From NCBI GenBank assembly GCA_019916065.1, contig CM034234.1:13684520-13748519 (forward strand): a DNA stretch of 64,000 nucleotides. The letters are read 5' to 3'. Both the position numbers and the translations under genes were made by a program. This DNA is from Vitellaria paradoxa (Eukaryota > Streptophyta > Magnoliopsida > Ericales > Sapotaceae). This document shows, in pieces, positions 8,012 through 19,435 of the stretch. Under the pieces are notes generated by a model. It worked only from the letters and a program-made list of their open reading frames with translations. It ran no database searches and was not told the DNA's origin. Position 1 is the first letter of the stretch; the number at the start of each line of letters is the position of its first letter.

Positions 8012-11000
8012 ATGCCACAGAAGGCACATCATGCAAAGGATGGCTTGCTTGCCAACCACAAACCCAAATGCCGCTCCCTTGCCTCCAGCACCTCTAGCAG
8101 TTCTTCCTACACGGCGTACGTATTCGCTCGGATCACGGGGAAAATCAAAGAGCACAACATGATCAACACCGGTAAAGTCAATTCCCCTTTATGCTCTGCA
8201 ACCAATTTCAGAAGCATGCATCATGTTGCCATTCTCATGTTGTCGTGTTATGGGAGGAGTGGCAATCGTGTGTCATGTTCAGGTTCATGATCCTTGTCCC
8301 TTTGTGCCTATTCATGTTATACTAAAATGTCTTAAAATTTAATGAACATATCACATACATAATTTACATCAGAATAAGATCAAATCATCTCAATTTTAAG
8401 TTGATATATTTGTATCTTGTTGGATTAAAATCATCTCAATTTAGAGTTAATGTATTAGTATCGTGTTGAATTCACGTTCTCCCCTAGTAATTTCATGTTC
8501 GCGTCGACAGTATTCATATTGGGTACAAGTCGTGTTCTTATGTCATGTATAATTTGTCATCCGTAGGACCACACCAAACATAGCTCCAGATGACCAACGC
8601 AAAGACAAAATGGAATCAAAATAGGGAAAGGGGGAAGAAAAAAGAAAGAAGAAACGAAAAGAAGTGTGTACCTCACAGTGCAAACCAAAAACAGACAAGC
8701 CCTTCATTTCAGAACTGCAGAACTCCTCCATATTTGCAAGCCGTGATTCTTGTGCCAAAGCAGCATGAAATGGCAATACTCTCATACGGCTTCCATTTCT
8801 ATCAAGTCTCTTCGATACATTTTCAACTTTTCTGCATGTCTCAATCTGCATATGGTGGATGCCAACATTAATTATAGAATATAATTTAAAAGATTTGAAA
8901 AAAAAAATTACAAAACATTCTTGATGTACTATGTAAATTACCTTGTTACGTCTTTTCTGTTTTGTCATCTCCACTACAATCTACAAGAATCTGGACATAC
9001 AATTTCAACCACATTCAACGTTCTTTATTTTTTCCCTTTAAATGTCCTTCAAAATCTAAAATATTTTCAAATGCATCATCCTACCTGAACGCGCTAGAAG
9101 CTATGTCTGCACATCCTACTGTCAACTAGCAAAAACACATCTTTATAAACTTTATTGTTTGCAAATACCTTTAGAAACTCTTGCAAGAGCAACTGTCGAG
9201 TTTCGATGGCCAATGTAAGTGAACTGTTCTTGTGCAGTATTGTAAAATTAAAGTTTACAGAGTCTCCCCTAACATCATGATGTCATGATACAAAGAAATG
9301 CAAATAAGAAAGGAAAGCAAAGCAAAGGAGAATCAGAATAGCAAACCACCCTCCTCAAGGTCAGGGCTTGTACGGTGAATACCAGGTCCCATGATCGCTT
9401 CACAATCAGGAAAAATTTTAACTAGCTTGTAGTATGTGCTCGTTGGTAAAGTGGCAATCACAAATAGATATTGAGTTGTAAGAGGTGAAGAGTTAATTAA
9501 ACTTTGCAATGCTGGCTCATAATCTGAATCATTAAAAAGTATATCTACCTCATCCAACACAGCACTACAACATTGGGTTTGTATTAGTATTGAGAAAATA
9601 AATAAATATAAATAAAAATTACCCACAGATTACCCATTACTAAAAGTATAGAAACAGAAGTTATGCAATCAGGGAAAAGTAGTTACCATTAGTTGTGCAT
9701 CATGATAAGGTTTTTGATGTAAGGACGATAGAGAATAAAGTAAAGAGAGAAATAAATAGAGAAGAAATTTAGGAGAGATGGAAAAAAAGAAGAAGATAGA
9801 GGGAGAACAAGCCACATAGCTTTAATAATTCAATTTTTCATATTCATTAATATGTCTAACCCTAATCATCTTAATCATTTAAATAAACTAATACATCCTC
9901 AAAATTACTAAAAATAAAGCAAAATCAAATATTCTAACAAATCTTACTTAAAATAAATCTTTCCTAAAATAAAATAAATCTTCAATAAAATAAGATAAAA
10001 TCCTAATATAAAATCTAATCTTAATAAAATAAAATCCTAATAATAATTATTTAATTTTTTTGGGGGGGTTTGTATCATTCTCTACCCCTTAGAAAAACTC
10101 AATTCCGTTGAATTGAAAATTTGCGTATACTTCTTCAATCGCCGGCCCACATACAAATCGGTTGTTCAAGCCATTTCCAACATTCGTGGACACATGTTAG
10201 GGGTGGTAGAAATCTAGTGTCTCCACCAAGTCTTTCAAGATAGAAGTACTACGATTTAGAAAACAGAACGTGTAGGTGTTGGAAGAAGACAAAAATAAAT
10301 TAACTTGTACAAGTGGTTTAGGTGTAGGAAAACAAAATCCATAGAAGCACCATAAACTTTAAGTATACTCTTCAATCTAACAGTACCAATAGGAAACTCA
10401 GTAATATCACTGAAAATCTGTGTTTCATCAAAAGAAATACTTTAGTAGCAATAATTTCATCAAGTGGTTTGCCTACGATTTGGTCATCATCCTCATCATT
10501 TGAAAAATAAAAGTCGTCAGGATTAGGCTCATAAATCAACTCTTCAATTTGATCATCATTAGGCTTTCTCTTCATTTCAATGTGGTAGTCATTAGATTCT
10601 CTGCTCGGTTCATCACTGACTTTTAAAATATTGGTAAATGCACCAAATGGAGGAGCTGAACCTAGATTTGACTTTAAATTCGTTATTTGGTTAGAACAGA
10701 GGTGAATAGAGTTACTCGGTTAATAGCGTTCCTCAAACCTCACGTCTAGTCTTTGAATGGCTTTAGTGCTGCTATTTGAGTTTGTATCTGCTTATCATTC
10801 GAATGAGTAATCGGCAGTGCACTGACAACTTGGAATCTACAAAAATGGGCTCAGAAAAATATTTTGGAGTGTCTTGGAGTGTTCTGGACCTTCGTTGAAG
10901 TGTCGTCAGAGCTTTGCTAAAGGTCACCAGGCACTGGTCAGGTCGCCGGAGCATTGCCAAACATCACCGGAGGGAGGTGATGACAGTAGTGGTGTTCACC

Positions 11001-12380
11001 GGAGTTAGGTGTCACCACAGATTCATGAAAGTAGATCTGCTAAATTGTTGTCGACGTTACATGAAGGCTTAGTGTTTTTGGACTACAATAGCGGCTAGGG
11101 TTTTGGAATCTGATGACGGCTAGGGTTTGGGGCTCTTGACAGTGAATAAAATTTGATTTGAGAAAGGTTTAGTGATCGAAGTTTTGCTTTGATACCAAAA
11201 TTGATGTAGGACGATAGAGAATAAAGTAAAGGAAAGAAATAAAAAGAGAAGAAATTTAAGAAAGATAGAAGAAATAAGAAGAGAGGGAGGGAGAACAAGC
11301 CACAAGGGCTTCGATAATTCAATTTTTCATATTCATCAATGTGTCCAAGCCTAATCATCAAAAGCCTTTAAATAGGCTAATACATTATCAAGATTACTAA
11401 AAATAAATCAAAACCAAATATTCTAACGAATGCTACTTAAAATAAATTTAAATAAAATCTTTCCTAAAATAAATAAATCTTTAATAAAAGTAAAATCCTA
11501 ATATAAAATTTAATCTTAATAAAACAAAATCCTAATAATAATTATTTAATTTTTTTATTTGGCTTCCGCATCAGTTTCCCAAACCAAAATCTTGTCCCTA
11601 AGAAAATCATCAAGAAACTTAATGAAGATTAAATGAAAAAACCTACAAGTAGTTTCTTAAAGTTGTCAAATTAGTGAAACTTGGCAAATAAAGCAGTTAA
11701 GAAAACCAATCGGCAGTGAGTCCAACCATGTTGCAACTGCTAGGTGGAGGAATAGGAATAAAAGTTAAAAAGCATTTTTTTTTTTTTGGGTTGTACATTG
11801 GAGGCCGAAAGCCCCAGGGAAGAGGGTGTAACTCAAAACCCAAAACCTAAGGCCTATGTGGGGAGCCCTTACTACTAGAATATTCCCCCTCCTAAAAGAA
11901 TTAAAAAATACTAGTGAGATCAATCATGTTGCAATTACTAGTTGAAGAAACTCTTTTCAATATAAATTAGTCTTTCTCAAGCTTTATGCATGTTTGCAGA
12001 GTCCTGAATTAATATTACATGCACTCAAGCAAGCTCATCTCAAATGAAATAACTCTAGCTGACTAGACAAATTAAATTCCTGTCAGTTGGAGGGAATTTA
12101 CAATGCTAAATTGCTAATACAACCACTTGAGGGTAATCAATAATCCTGCCACATAAGAAGCAAAAACACCAATTTAATGAGAAATTAGTTACCATCTACG
12201 ATTTGATAGCTGCAGTAAGCCTTCTTGAAGTAGGAATATAAAATGACCAGGCGTAACTATCAGTATATCTAAGTTTTGTTGAAGATTTCTCAGTTGAGTT
12301 CTTTGTTGAAAACTACCAGTAGCAACCATGGACCGCAACAGAACCCCAAATTTTGAAAATGATTTGCAATTTCTCAAAAC
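8012..12380 (-). pseudogene. RH50: RH50-like DEAD-box RNA helicase, broken remnant (left unit)
   Basis: Exon-like pieces in order on the - strand resemble plant DEAD-box helicase RH50, a plastid rRNA-processing helicase. 12193-12380 encodes LRNCKS...ILIVTPGHFIFLL, between an ACAG acceptor and a GATG|GTAAC donor. About 9351-9564 encodes AVLDEVDILFNDSDYEPAL...IMGPGIHRTSPDLEE; its split Cys codon joins in phase to the previous exon, DEVD is motif II and IATLP is motif III. About 8660-8850 encodes IETCRKVENVSKRLDRNGS...LPFHAALAQES. About 8050-8160 encodes [12 protein letters not shown] and RRVGRTARG motifs (motif VI). Breaks: no upstream exons with the Q motif or GxGKT; ~80 bp missing near 8944 and ~40 bp near 8042 relative to the right copy; motif III altered. 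An LTR element sits in the large intron. Certainly related to DEAD-box helicases; RH50 assignment is from remembered family sequence. Confidence 0.8.
9715..11573 (-). mobile_element. Non-autonomous copia-type LTR element (left unit)
   Basis: Direct repeats of ~365 bp (9715-10077 and 11202-11573) begin TGATGTA and end CATCA. Target duplication is GTTTC (3' exact at 11574-11578; 5' copy GTTTT, but GTTTC in the right unit). On the - strand a primer-binding site TGGTATCAAAGC (11186-11197) follows the 5' LTR, one mismatch from the initiator-Met tRNA site used by copia elements, and a purine tract lies beside the 3' LTR. The ~1.1-kb interior has no gag or pol, only a short acidic frame (10372-10575, starting MKRKPNDDQIEEL). 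Present in both units, so it predates the duplication. Confidence 0.85.
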
Positions 12381-14020
12381 CTGTAAAGTTTACATTTGCA
12401 TTAAAACAGCTGAACAATAAGGCTCAATCCCAAAGGGTGCAATTAATAATGCGTAACTTGAAATAAATCATCACAGTTCTACCTTATTTTATTTTTGTTC
12501 TTTTATATAAATGGAAGTGAACTTCTTTGTTTATGCATAAACTTGGCCACGCGTTCTTGGGTACCCGCTCCACATTCGTTGCGTGGAGCAAAAAATGGAA
12601 GCTGAACCAAAAACTTTCATTTTTGCTTGTTTTACCTACATTTTGCATTTATGAAACAAGAACATCTCGTTCACATTATGTTTTAATATTCCATCGGCTT
12701 CTAACACTTTATTTATGAAGATATTTACCACTGGGCTTGTGGTGATATTTCTTGAGTACTTGTTCCATTTATTTAAAATAGCTTTTACTAACTGAGTTTT
12801 CTATGCATGGGATGAGAGACTTATGCATGGTTTTCTAGTAAACTATAATAAAAGCCATATTTGTTGGGCACATATCTAACTAGACATGTTGAACATATAT
12901 CCTATATCTAAAATTAAGCATTCGGTACTTCACTAATGTAAAAAGAGTTCATGTAACATAGGTAGTGACCAAGAATTAAAATTTCACTTTGATAGCTAGT
13001 TCTAATGATCACAGAAACATAAATGTTTCAAAAACGTTCAAGATGTGTTTCTAAAACATAGCAAAAGCAAAAAAAATTACTCACATACTTTCTATTTTTT
13101 GTTTTCTCCTTTTATTTTTTATTTTTTATTTTATGTGTTTTATGTTTTGAAAATCCCAAAACAAGAAAAACAGAAAACACATTTAGTTTGACATTTTTTG
13201 TTTTTCGTATTTTGAGATTTTTCTTATTTTGCGTTAAAAAAGCTCAAAATGACTTTTTGTTATTTTTAATTTTGTATTTTTTTAAAATAAAGAAAACAAC
13301 TCAAAACACATTATAATATCGAGTATCCAATTTAAATAAAAATTTTAATTCGTATAATATTTCAAAATATTATTATTTTTTTTAATTATAACTAGAATTC
13401 AATTTAGGTAATTATAATATTAAAAAAGCTCATCTGCCTTTTTTTGTTCTGTTATTTTCTATTCCTTTAAATTTTAGCCGCCTATTTTCATTTAAGACCG
13501 AAAGTTACAATTTTTTTTTCCCCATTATATTAACTCTTCCTCTTCAATTTTTGTAGTATAATTATCTCTATATTTATCATAAATTTAGTTTGTATTATCA
13601 ATTTTTAAATTAAAATGAACGGTTGACATTTAAAAAAAAAATAGTTGAATAAAAAATAACAAAAGAACCAGATCTATTATTGTGCGGAGCTCCAAAAAAA
13701 CATTTTATGCCATTTTCACCCTTCTCCCCCCCCCCCCCCCACTTGTGCTGTCTATATCCTTCTTATTTCAATTACCCAAAAAAAATATATATTATATGAT
13801 ATGAAGAGGGAAAAACATTTAAATGTATAAGTTTAAAATTATTCTGTTTACATTACTTCGTTATCATAAGATGTAAGGCTCTTAAAATGAATTATTCGAA
13901 CTCATTTGTTATATATTATGTTATTTTTAAGCAAGTGTTATCCACTAAAATTTAAAATTTTTTGAAGAATCTTAAGTTTTTATGGTAATAACAAAAATTA
14001 TCGTTTTAAATAATAAATAA

Positions 14021-14220
14021 TGTAATTTAACTAACTTATGGGGGAGATATTTGCAGCATTGGAATGAATAATCCAAGCCCCGTGGCGTTATATATGCATA
14101 TCCCCTTGTTATAAAAAAGATGTGGACTGGCTGTGTCCCATTGATATCCATCTAGAAACCTTTACACACCACAAAGACATAAACCACAAATCAATATTTT
14201 CAAAATTACAAATAAATAAA
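14021..14220. promoter_or_regulatory. Conserved distal upstream module of UGT copy 2
   Basis: Same block as at 231-420, including CCAAGCCCCGTGG and TTATATATGCATA; here about 1.2 kb upstream of the ATG. Confidence 0.45.
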
Positions 14221-14412
14221 TATGACACGTGTTGAGATAAGTTTGTCCGGTTAATTAAAAAAAACCCATTTAAAATTGAATCACATAATATAATAAAATT
14301 AAATTTATATAAAATAATTAAGTTACTCCAGTGAGAGCTTAACAAATATAAGAGAAGTAAAAAAAAATTACTCTTTTTATAGATAACTAGTACCTAATTA
14401 CTGAAAAGTTAA

Positions 14413-14740
14413 GGATTTATTTAGTTTTTTTTATTTTTTATTTTTATTTTTATTTTCTATTTTAAACTCATTTTTCATTTTATATTTTAAAAAATGAGAA
14501 AAATAACTCAAAACACACTTGATCATTTGTATTTTTAAATTTTGTTTTAGAAAACAGAAAATAAGTTACACATAAAATGAAAAATAATAAAAAGTCATTT
14601 TGAGTGTTTTTAACTCATAATAAAAAAAATTTTAAATAATGAAAATAAAATATTTTCTTTATCTTATTTTAATATTTTTAAATTATAAAATTAAAATTAA
14701 AATTAAAATTAAAAAACAGAAAATTAAATTAAATGCCACC
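14413..14740. mobile_element. PIF/Harbinger-like MITE upstream of copy 2
   Basis: Ends GGATTTATTTAG and AAATGCCACC with TAA on both sides (14410-14412, 14741-14743). Same insertion site as the element at 621 and that at 57033, so inserted before these modules separated. Confidence 0.65.
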
Positions 14741-14853
14741 TAATTTTTTTATTTAAAAATAAAAAAATCTATTTTTTAATAAATAATTTTTCAACTTTTT
14801 ATTAATTTAATATTTTTATCCTTCAAAATTTTTAAAAATAAAATATAAGAAGA

Positions 14854-15008
14854 TAGTGTTTGACCATACCAAATTTCACCAAAACTCACCAATTTTAACT
14901 AATTTTTGTACTTTTCTCCAATCAAAATTTTTCACCTATCACCTTTATGTCACATTTTTTCACTTTTATTGTACTTTTTCCTTCATTTTTAGTCTACCAA
15001 ACACCTTC
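14854..15008. mobile_element. Short MITE (ACCAAA...CCTTTATGTCAC family)
   Basis: Inverted ends GTGTTTGACCATACC and, reverse-read, GGTGTTTGGTAGAC; contains CACCTTTATGTCACAT. The same family is at 57470-57625, 45241-45394 and, inverted, 29654-29810. It occupies the position held by a different MITE in copy 1 (1517-2023). Exact ends uncertain. Confidence 0.55.
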
Positions 15009-15107
15009 TTAATCATTTAAAAAAAAAAGTCTAAAAAAAATCTAATGACTACGGTTTTCAAACGGAAGCTAAGGCGACAACGTTGAACATACTTTGCAAG
15101 CAAAGCA

Positions 15108-15117
15108 GTGACGTCAC
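15108..15117. promoter_or_regulatory. TGACGTCA element of UGT copy 2 promoter
   Basis: GTGACGTCAC preceded by GCAAGCAAAGCA, 212 bp upstream of the ATG; conserved in all four UGT modules that retain a promoter. Confidence 0.6.
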
Positions 15118-15218
15118 TCCTCGCGCTTTGATTTCGTCCACGCCAAGGAGAGCTGGTTCCTGGTAGCATCATGAATATTGAAAAAAAAAAAAAAAATAGA
15201 AATAGTTATTTGATAGTT

Positions 15219-15235
15219 TATATATATATATATAA
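15219..15235 (+). promoter_or_regulatory. TATA region of UGT copy 2
   Basis: A TATATATATATAAA tract about 85-100 bp before the ATG, in the same place as in copies 1 and 6. Confidence 0.5.
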
Positions 15236-15319
15236 ATTGTAGTAGCATGTACCTCTAAAGCTCACTGTGGTAGGGAATTAAAGGTTTGGGGTAACGGAGT
15301 AAGGATTGAAGTCGGTTAA

Positions 15320-16792
15320 ATGAAGAAGACGGAGCTAGTATTCATTCCGACGCCCGGAATGGGTCACCTCGTGTCGACGGTGGAGATGGCGAAGGTGCTG
15401 GTTGCCAGAGATGAGCGTCTCTCCATCACAATCCTCATCATAAAGATTCCATCTATGCCTTCCCACACCCAACCACTACTCTCCGGCGATGCCTCTCAAC
15501 GGATACGCGTGGTGGACCTTCCTCAAGACCCCTCCCTCGCCGAGCTTCTCACCAAGACCCCCCTGTCCTTATTCAATGAGTTCATCGAAGCCCACAAGCC
15601 GTACGTTAGAGACGTGGTTTCCGAGATGATCGCCGCTCCTGGGTTCGAGTCCGCTCAACTCGGTGGCTTCGTGATCGACATGTTCTGCACCTCCATGGTG
15701 GAAGTCGCCGACGATTTTGGAGTCCCAACCTATGTATTTTTCACATCCGGCGCTGGCATGCTTGGTCTCATGTTCCATCTCCAGACACTGCAAGACGAGC
15801 ACAACCAGGATGTCACTGAGTTGAAGGACTCGGACGCCGAGTTGTCTGTCCCAACTTATGCCAACCCGGTCCCGGCTAAGGTATTGCCCTTTGCGTTTGT
15901 AGACAAGGAAATTGGGAACACCGTTGCCCTGAATATCACTAGGAATATCAGGAAAACCAAAGGCATTGTTATCAACACATTCGCGGAGCTGGAATCCCAT
16001 GCGGTAAAGTACCTCTCCGATGACAACAGCAGCCCTCCGATCTATCCTGTGGGGCCCGTGCTCAACCTAAACAGTGAGGGACCGGGGCGGAACCACCAGT
16101 TTGAGGACATTATGGGGTGGCTGGACAACCAGCCGCCGTCGTCGGTGGTGTTTCTGTGCTTTGGGAGCATGGGAAGCTTCGATGGGGAGCAGGTGAAAGA
16201 GATAGCGCGTGCGCTGGAGCGAAGCGGCCACCGTTTCTTGTGGTCCCTCCGTCGGCCTCCACCCAAGGGGAATGGGCAAGCACCGGGCGACTGTGAAAAT
16301 CCGGCGGAGGTGCTGCCGGGGGGGTTCCTGGAGAGGACTGCGGCGATAGGGAAGGTGATCGGATGGGCGCCGCAGGTGGCGGTGCTGTCGCATGTGGCGG
16401 TGGGAGGGTTCGTGTCGCACTGCGGTTGGAATTCAACGTTGGAGAGCTTGTGGTGTGGGGTGCCGGTTGCCACGTGGCCTCTGTATGCGGAGCAGCAATT
16501 GAATGCGTTCCAGCTGGTGAGGGAGTTGGGGGTGTCAGTGGAGATAAAGCTAGATTTCAAGAGGGACTTCAGGTTCAGGGCTGAGGAGCAGGAGATAGTG
16601 ATTGCTGAGGAGATAGAGAAGGGGATAAGACGGCTGATGGACGGAGATGATCATCAAAGTAGAGACGAAATCAAGCGGAGAGTGAAGGAAATGAGTAAGA
16701 AGTGCAAGGCTGCGGTGATGGAGGGCGGATCATCGTATAATTTTGTCGGATGCTTCATTGAGGATGTGCTCAATAATGCTCCTCCAAAATAA
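15320..16792 (+). CDS. UDP-glycosyltransferase, UGT71-like (copy 2, intact)
   Basis: This intronless 490-residue enzyme is predicted to glucosylate a small secondary metabolite in the cytosol. His16 (GMGH) and Asp120 (VIDMF) form the expected catalytic pair; the PSPG box spans W349-Q392 with HCGWNS and a terminal EQQ. The protein is identical to copy 6 at 57933-59405 and I see no nucleotide difference. Relative to copy 1 it carries FAFVDKEIGNTVA instead of SVFVDKEHGSAMF at 191-203, an inserted/altered segment near 412-422 (DFKRDFRFRAEEQE), and a C-terminus [12 protein letters not shown] shared with copy 4. Promoter parts are all present: distal module, TGACGTCA and TATA. UGT71 assignment is by family resemblance; the acceptor is unknown. 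Confidence 0.95.
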   Translation: MKKTELVFIPTPGMGHLVSTVEMAKVLVARDERLSITILIIKIPSMPSHTQPLLSGDASQRIRVVDLPQDPSLAELLTKTPLSLFNEFIEAHKPYVRDVVSEMIAAPGFESAQLGGFVIDMFCTSMVEVADDFGVPTYVFFTSGAGMLGLMFHLQTLQDEHNQDVTELKDSDAELSVPTYANPVPAKVLPFAFVDKEIGNTVALNITRNIRKTKGIVINTFAELESHAVKYLSDDNSSPPIYPVGPVLNLNSEGPGRNHQFEDIMGWLDNQPPSSVVFLCFGSMGSFDGEQVKEIARALERSGHRFLWSLRRPPPKGNGQAPGDCENPAEVLPGGFLERTAAIGKVIGWAPQVAVLSHVAVGGFVSHCGWNSTLESLWCGVPVATWPLYAEQQLNAFQLVRELGVSVEIKLDFKRDFRFRAEEQEIVIAEEIEKGIRRLMDGDDHQSRDEIKRRVKEMSKKCKAAVMEGGSSYNFVGCFIEDVLNNAPPK

Positions 16793-17127
16793 TTTTGTTC
16801 CCACGCTCCAACGACCGCTGCAGTTCTGGTCATACATGGCTGCGATAGCGTTTGAAAAACTGCAAAAATGAATATTAGAATGGTTTCCTGGCAGTGCAGT
16901 AGTTTTTTTTTTCTTTTTTTTTTTTAAAAGAATGCCAGCAAGGTCATAATAGTTTGATTTTGTTAAATTAAGATCCTAAAATATATGAATATATTTAGAT
17001 TATTAAATTTTAACACAACAAGTCAATATATACAGTCTCTAATATTGTTTTCCGCGTCAATCTCTCTTCTTTTATTTTTAATTAAATTAATAGTGTTGGT
17101 TAAGTTCCATTTATCTATACAAACTTA

Positions 17128-17484
17128 GGCTTCGTTTGGAGTCTCAAAAAAATCTAAAAAAACTCAAAAGCTGACACAGCTGTCGTTGACACAATCTATC
17201 AAAATTTTGAAATGTCGTCAGAATGCATTACATATGCTCCGTTCCAACAGATTTTGTCAAAATTCAAATAAAAATAATTTGACACGTGTACAAAAAAATA
17301 CATAAAATTTCAAAATTTTTTAAAATTTTTCACTAAAATTTTGACACATGTCACTTTATATACTTTTTAACAATTTTATATCAAATCAAATATAAACATT
17401 CAACAATTATTACGCAATAAATTCAAAATACACTTTTGAAAACTTTTGAAAATTTTTGGATTTAGTTGGGACTCCAACGCATCC
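17128..17484. mobile_element. MITE with TA/TTA target duplication in copy 2 3' flank
   Basis: Ends GGCTTCGTTTGGAGTC and, reverse-read, GGATGCGTTGGAGTC. The flanks read AAACTTA and TAACGTAAAC; copy 4's paralogous flank at ~29487 reads AAACTTAATGTAAAC without insertion. Twin at 59741-60098. Confidence 0.75.
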
Positions 17485-17874
17485 TAACGTAAACTTTCAA
17501 ACTAAAGGCTTAATTTTTAGTCATAATATTTAAGAATTTAAAATTTTAATTTATATATCTATATAATAATATAACTAATTGACCTGACATATATATATTT
17601 TCAATCGTTAGATTTATTTAATAGTCAGAATTATTTTTTTCTCTTTTCAATATGATTGTTTTTTCAATCACTTCACATTAAAATATAATTTCTTACTTTT
17701 TTCATATATTTTTTAAATACTTTTTATATATAAAATTTGTTAAATTAGTATTTTAAAAAGGTGATAATATTTGTAATAATAATAAAATTTTACACATTTA
17801 CTAAACAATGTGTGGATACTTACTTACCAAAAAAAATGTATAAATGTCTATTAAATAAATTCAACTCAATTTAA

Positions 17875-18044
17875 CCATGAGCGGTAACTCAACTGGTAAT
17901 ATCTTGAATTTGTATCTCAGTAGTCATTAGTTCGAGTCTCCTCAAAATTACTGGAGGGTTTATTTGATCATTAGTTTCAAGATCTTATCAAGGTCTTAAG
18001 CTAGTTCCAACTCTCAGTTACAAGAAAAAAAAAAAAAAAAAAAG
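17875..18044 (+). mobile_element. tRNA-derived SINE, poly-A tailed
   Basis: An A-box-like GGTAACTCAACTGGTAA and a B-box GTTCGAGTCTC about 50 bp apart, then a ~100-bp body ending CAGTTACAAG and a poly-A tail. Related copies at 30040-30194 and 60488-60652 in equivalent UGT 3' flanks show it was inserted before the modules duplicated. Target duplications no longer clear. Confidence 0.65.
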
Positions 18045-18934
18045 AAGTGAGCTAAATTTTTTATTTAAAAAAATATATTTAAATTTCAATTTTCTTTAAA
18101 AAATAATTAAAAAAAATTTAAATTAAAATTTTAATTTTAATATGCTTAAAACTTAAATTTTGAGTACATATATTTTTACATTTTATGTCATCTATATAAT
18201 AATATAACTTATTGATTTGTATTTGTATATTTTTAATCGTTAGATTTATTCAATGATCATAATCACTTCTTTCTTTCTCCATTTTAGTTGTCTTTTTAGT
18301 CATTTTATATGAAAATATAATTTCTTACTTTTTGTCATAAATTTTTGAATACTTTTTATACATAAAAAGTTTTTCAATTAATATTTTAAAAATTTATGAT
18401 AATATTTATAATAAATAATAAAATTCTACACATTTATCAAACTTTAATTTTCTTTAAAAATTTATTAAAAAATAAATATTTAAAATTAAAATTTCAATTT
18501 TAATGGGCTTAAAACTAAAATTTTAAATATATATTTTTACACTCTTTGTGTCATTTATATAATAAGAAAATTTTAAATTTTAAATTTGATATATTTTCAA
18601 CTGTTGGATGTGGTCAATGGTCAGAATTGTTTTTTTTCTCTCTACTTTGATTGTCTTTTTTGTCATTTCATATGAAAATATATTCTCCCATTTTTCTCTC
18701 CTTTATTTAAATATGTTTGATATAAAAGTTTTAAATTAATATTTAAAAAAATATGATAACATTTGTAATAAATAATAAAATTTTATACTTTTGTTAAACA
18801 TTGCATGGATATCTTGATCTCTTTTGATTAGTAATTTTTACAATTTTTTATATAAATTTGTCTTACAAATTTAAATTTGAATTATTTATGTGTTAAATTA
18901 TATTTCTATACTTTTACGTACAAGTAATTATCAG

Positions 18935-19356
18935 GGCCGCAGGTGACAGTGCTGTCTCACGTGGCGGTGGGAGAGTTCGTGTCACACTGCGGTTGGAGCT
19001 CCACGTTGGAGAGCTTGTGGTGTGGGGTGCCGGTTGCCACGCGGCCTCAACGTGCGGAGCAGCAACTGAATGCTTTTCAGCTGGTGAAGGAGTTGGGATT
19101 GCCAGTGGAGATAAAGACGGACAACAGGAAGGGCTTCGAGACTGAGAAGCAGGAGTTAATATTGACCGCTGAGGAGACAGAGAGTAGGATACGGAGGCGA
19201 ATGGAGGGAGATGATCATCAAACTAGGGACGAAATCAAGCGCAAAGTGAAGGATATGAGTGAGAGGAGCAAGGCTGTCGTGATGGACGGCGGATCATCGT
19301 ACAATTACATCGGATGCTTTATCAAGGATGTGATCAACAATGCTCCTCCAAAATAA
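18935..19356 (+). pseudogene. UGT C-terminal fragment (copy 3)
   Basis: Open from the middle of the PSPG box to the normal stop (about 139 codons). It begins abruptly after AAGTAATTATCAG, which is the 3' flank of a UGT module, so the intergenic DNA plus the first ~350 codons of a UGT were deleted. The retained PSPG half has substitutions at otherwise invariant places: HCGWSS for HCGWNS and ATRP for ATWP. No promoter. The tail ([12 protein letters not shown]) matches copy 1 and copy 5. It cannot be an active enzyme. Confidence 0.9.
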
Positions 19357-19435
19357 TCTACGGAAATTAACGACGGCAGGAGTCCTGATCATACACGGGT
19401 GTGATAACGTTTGAAAAACAAGAAAAAAAAAAAAA

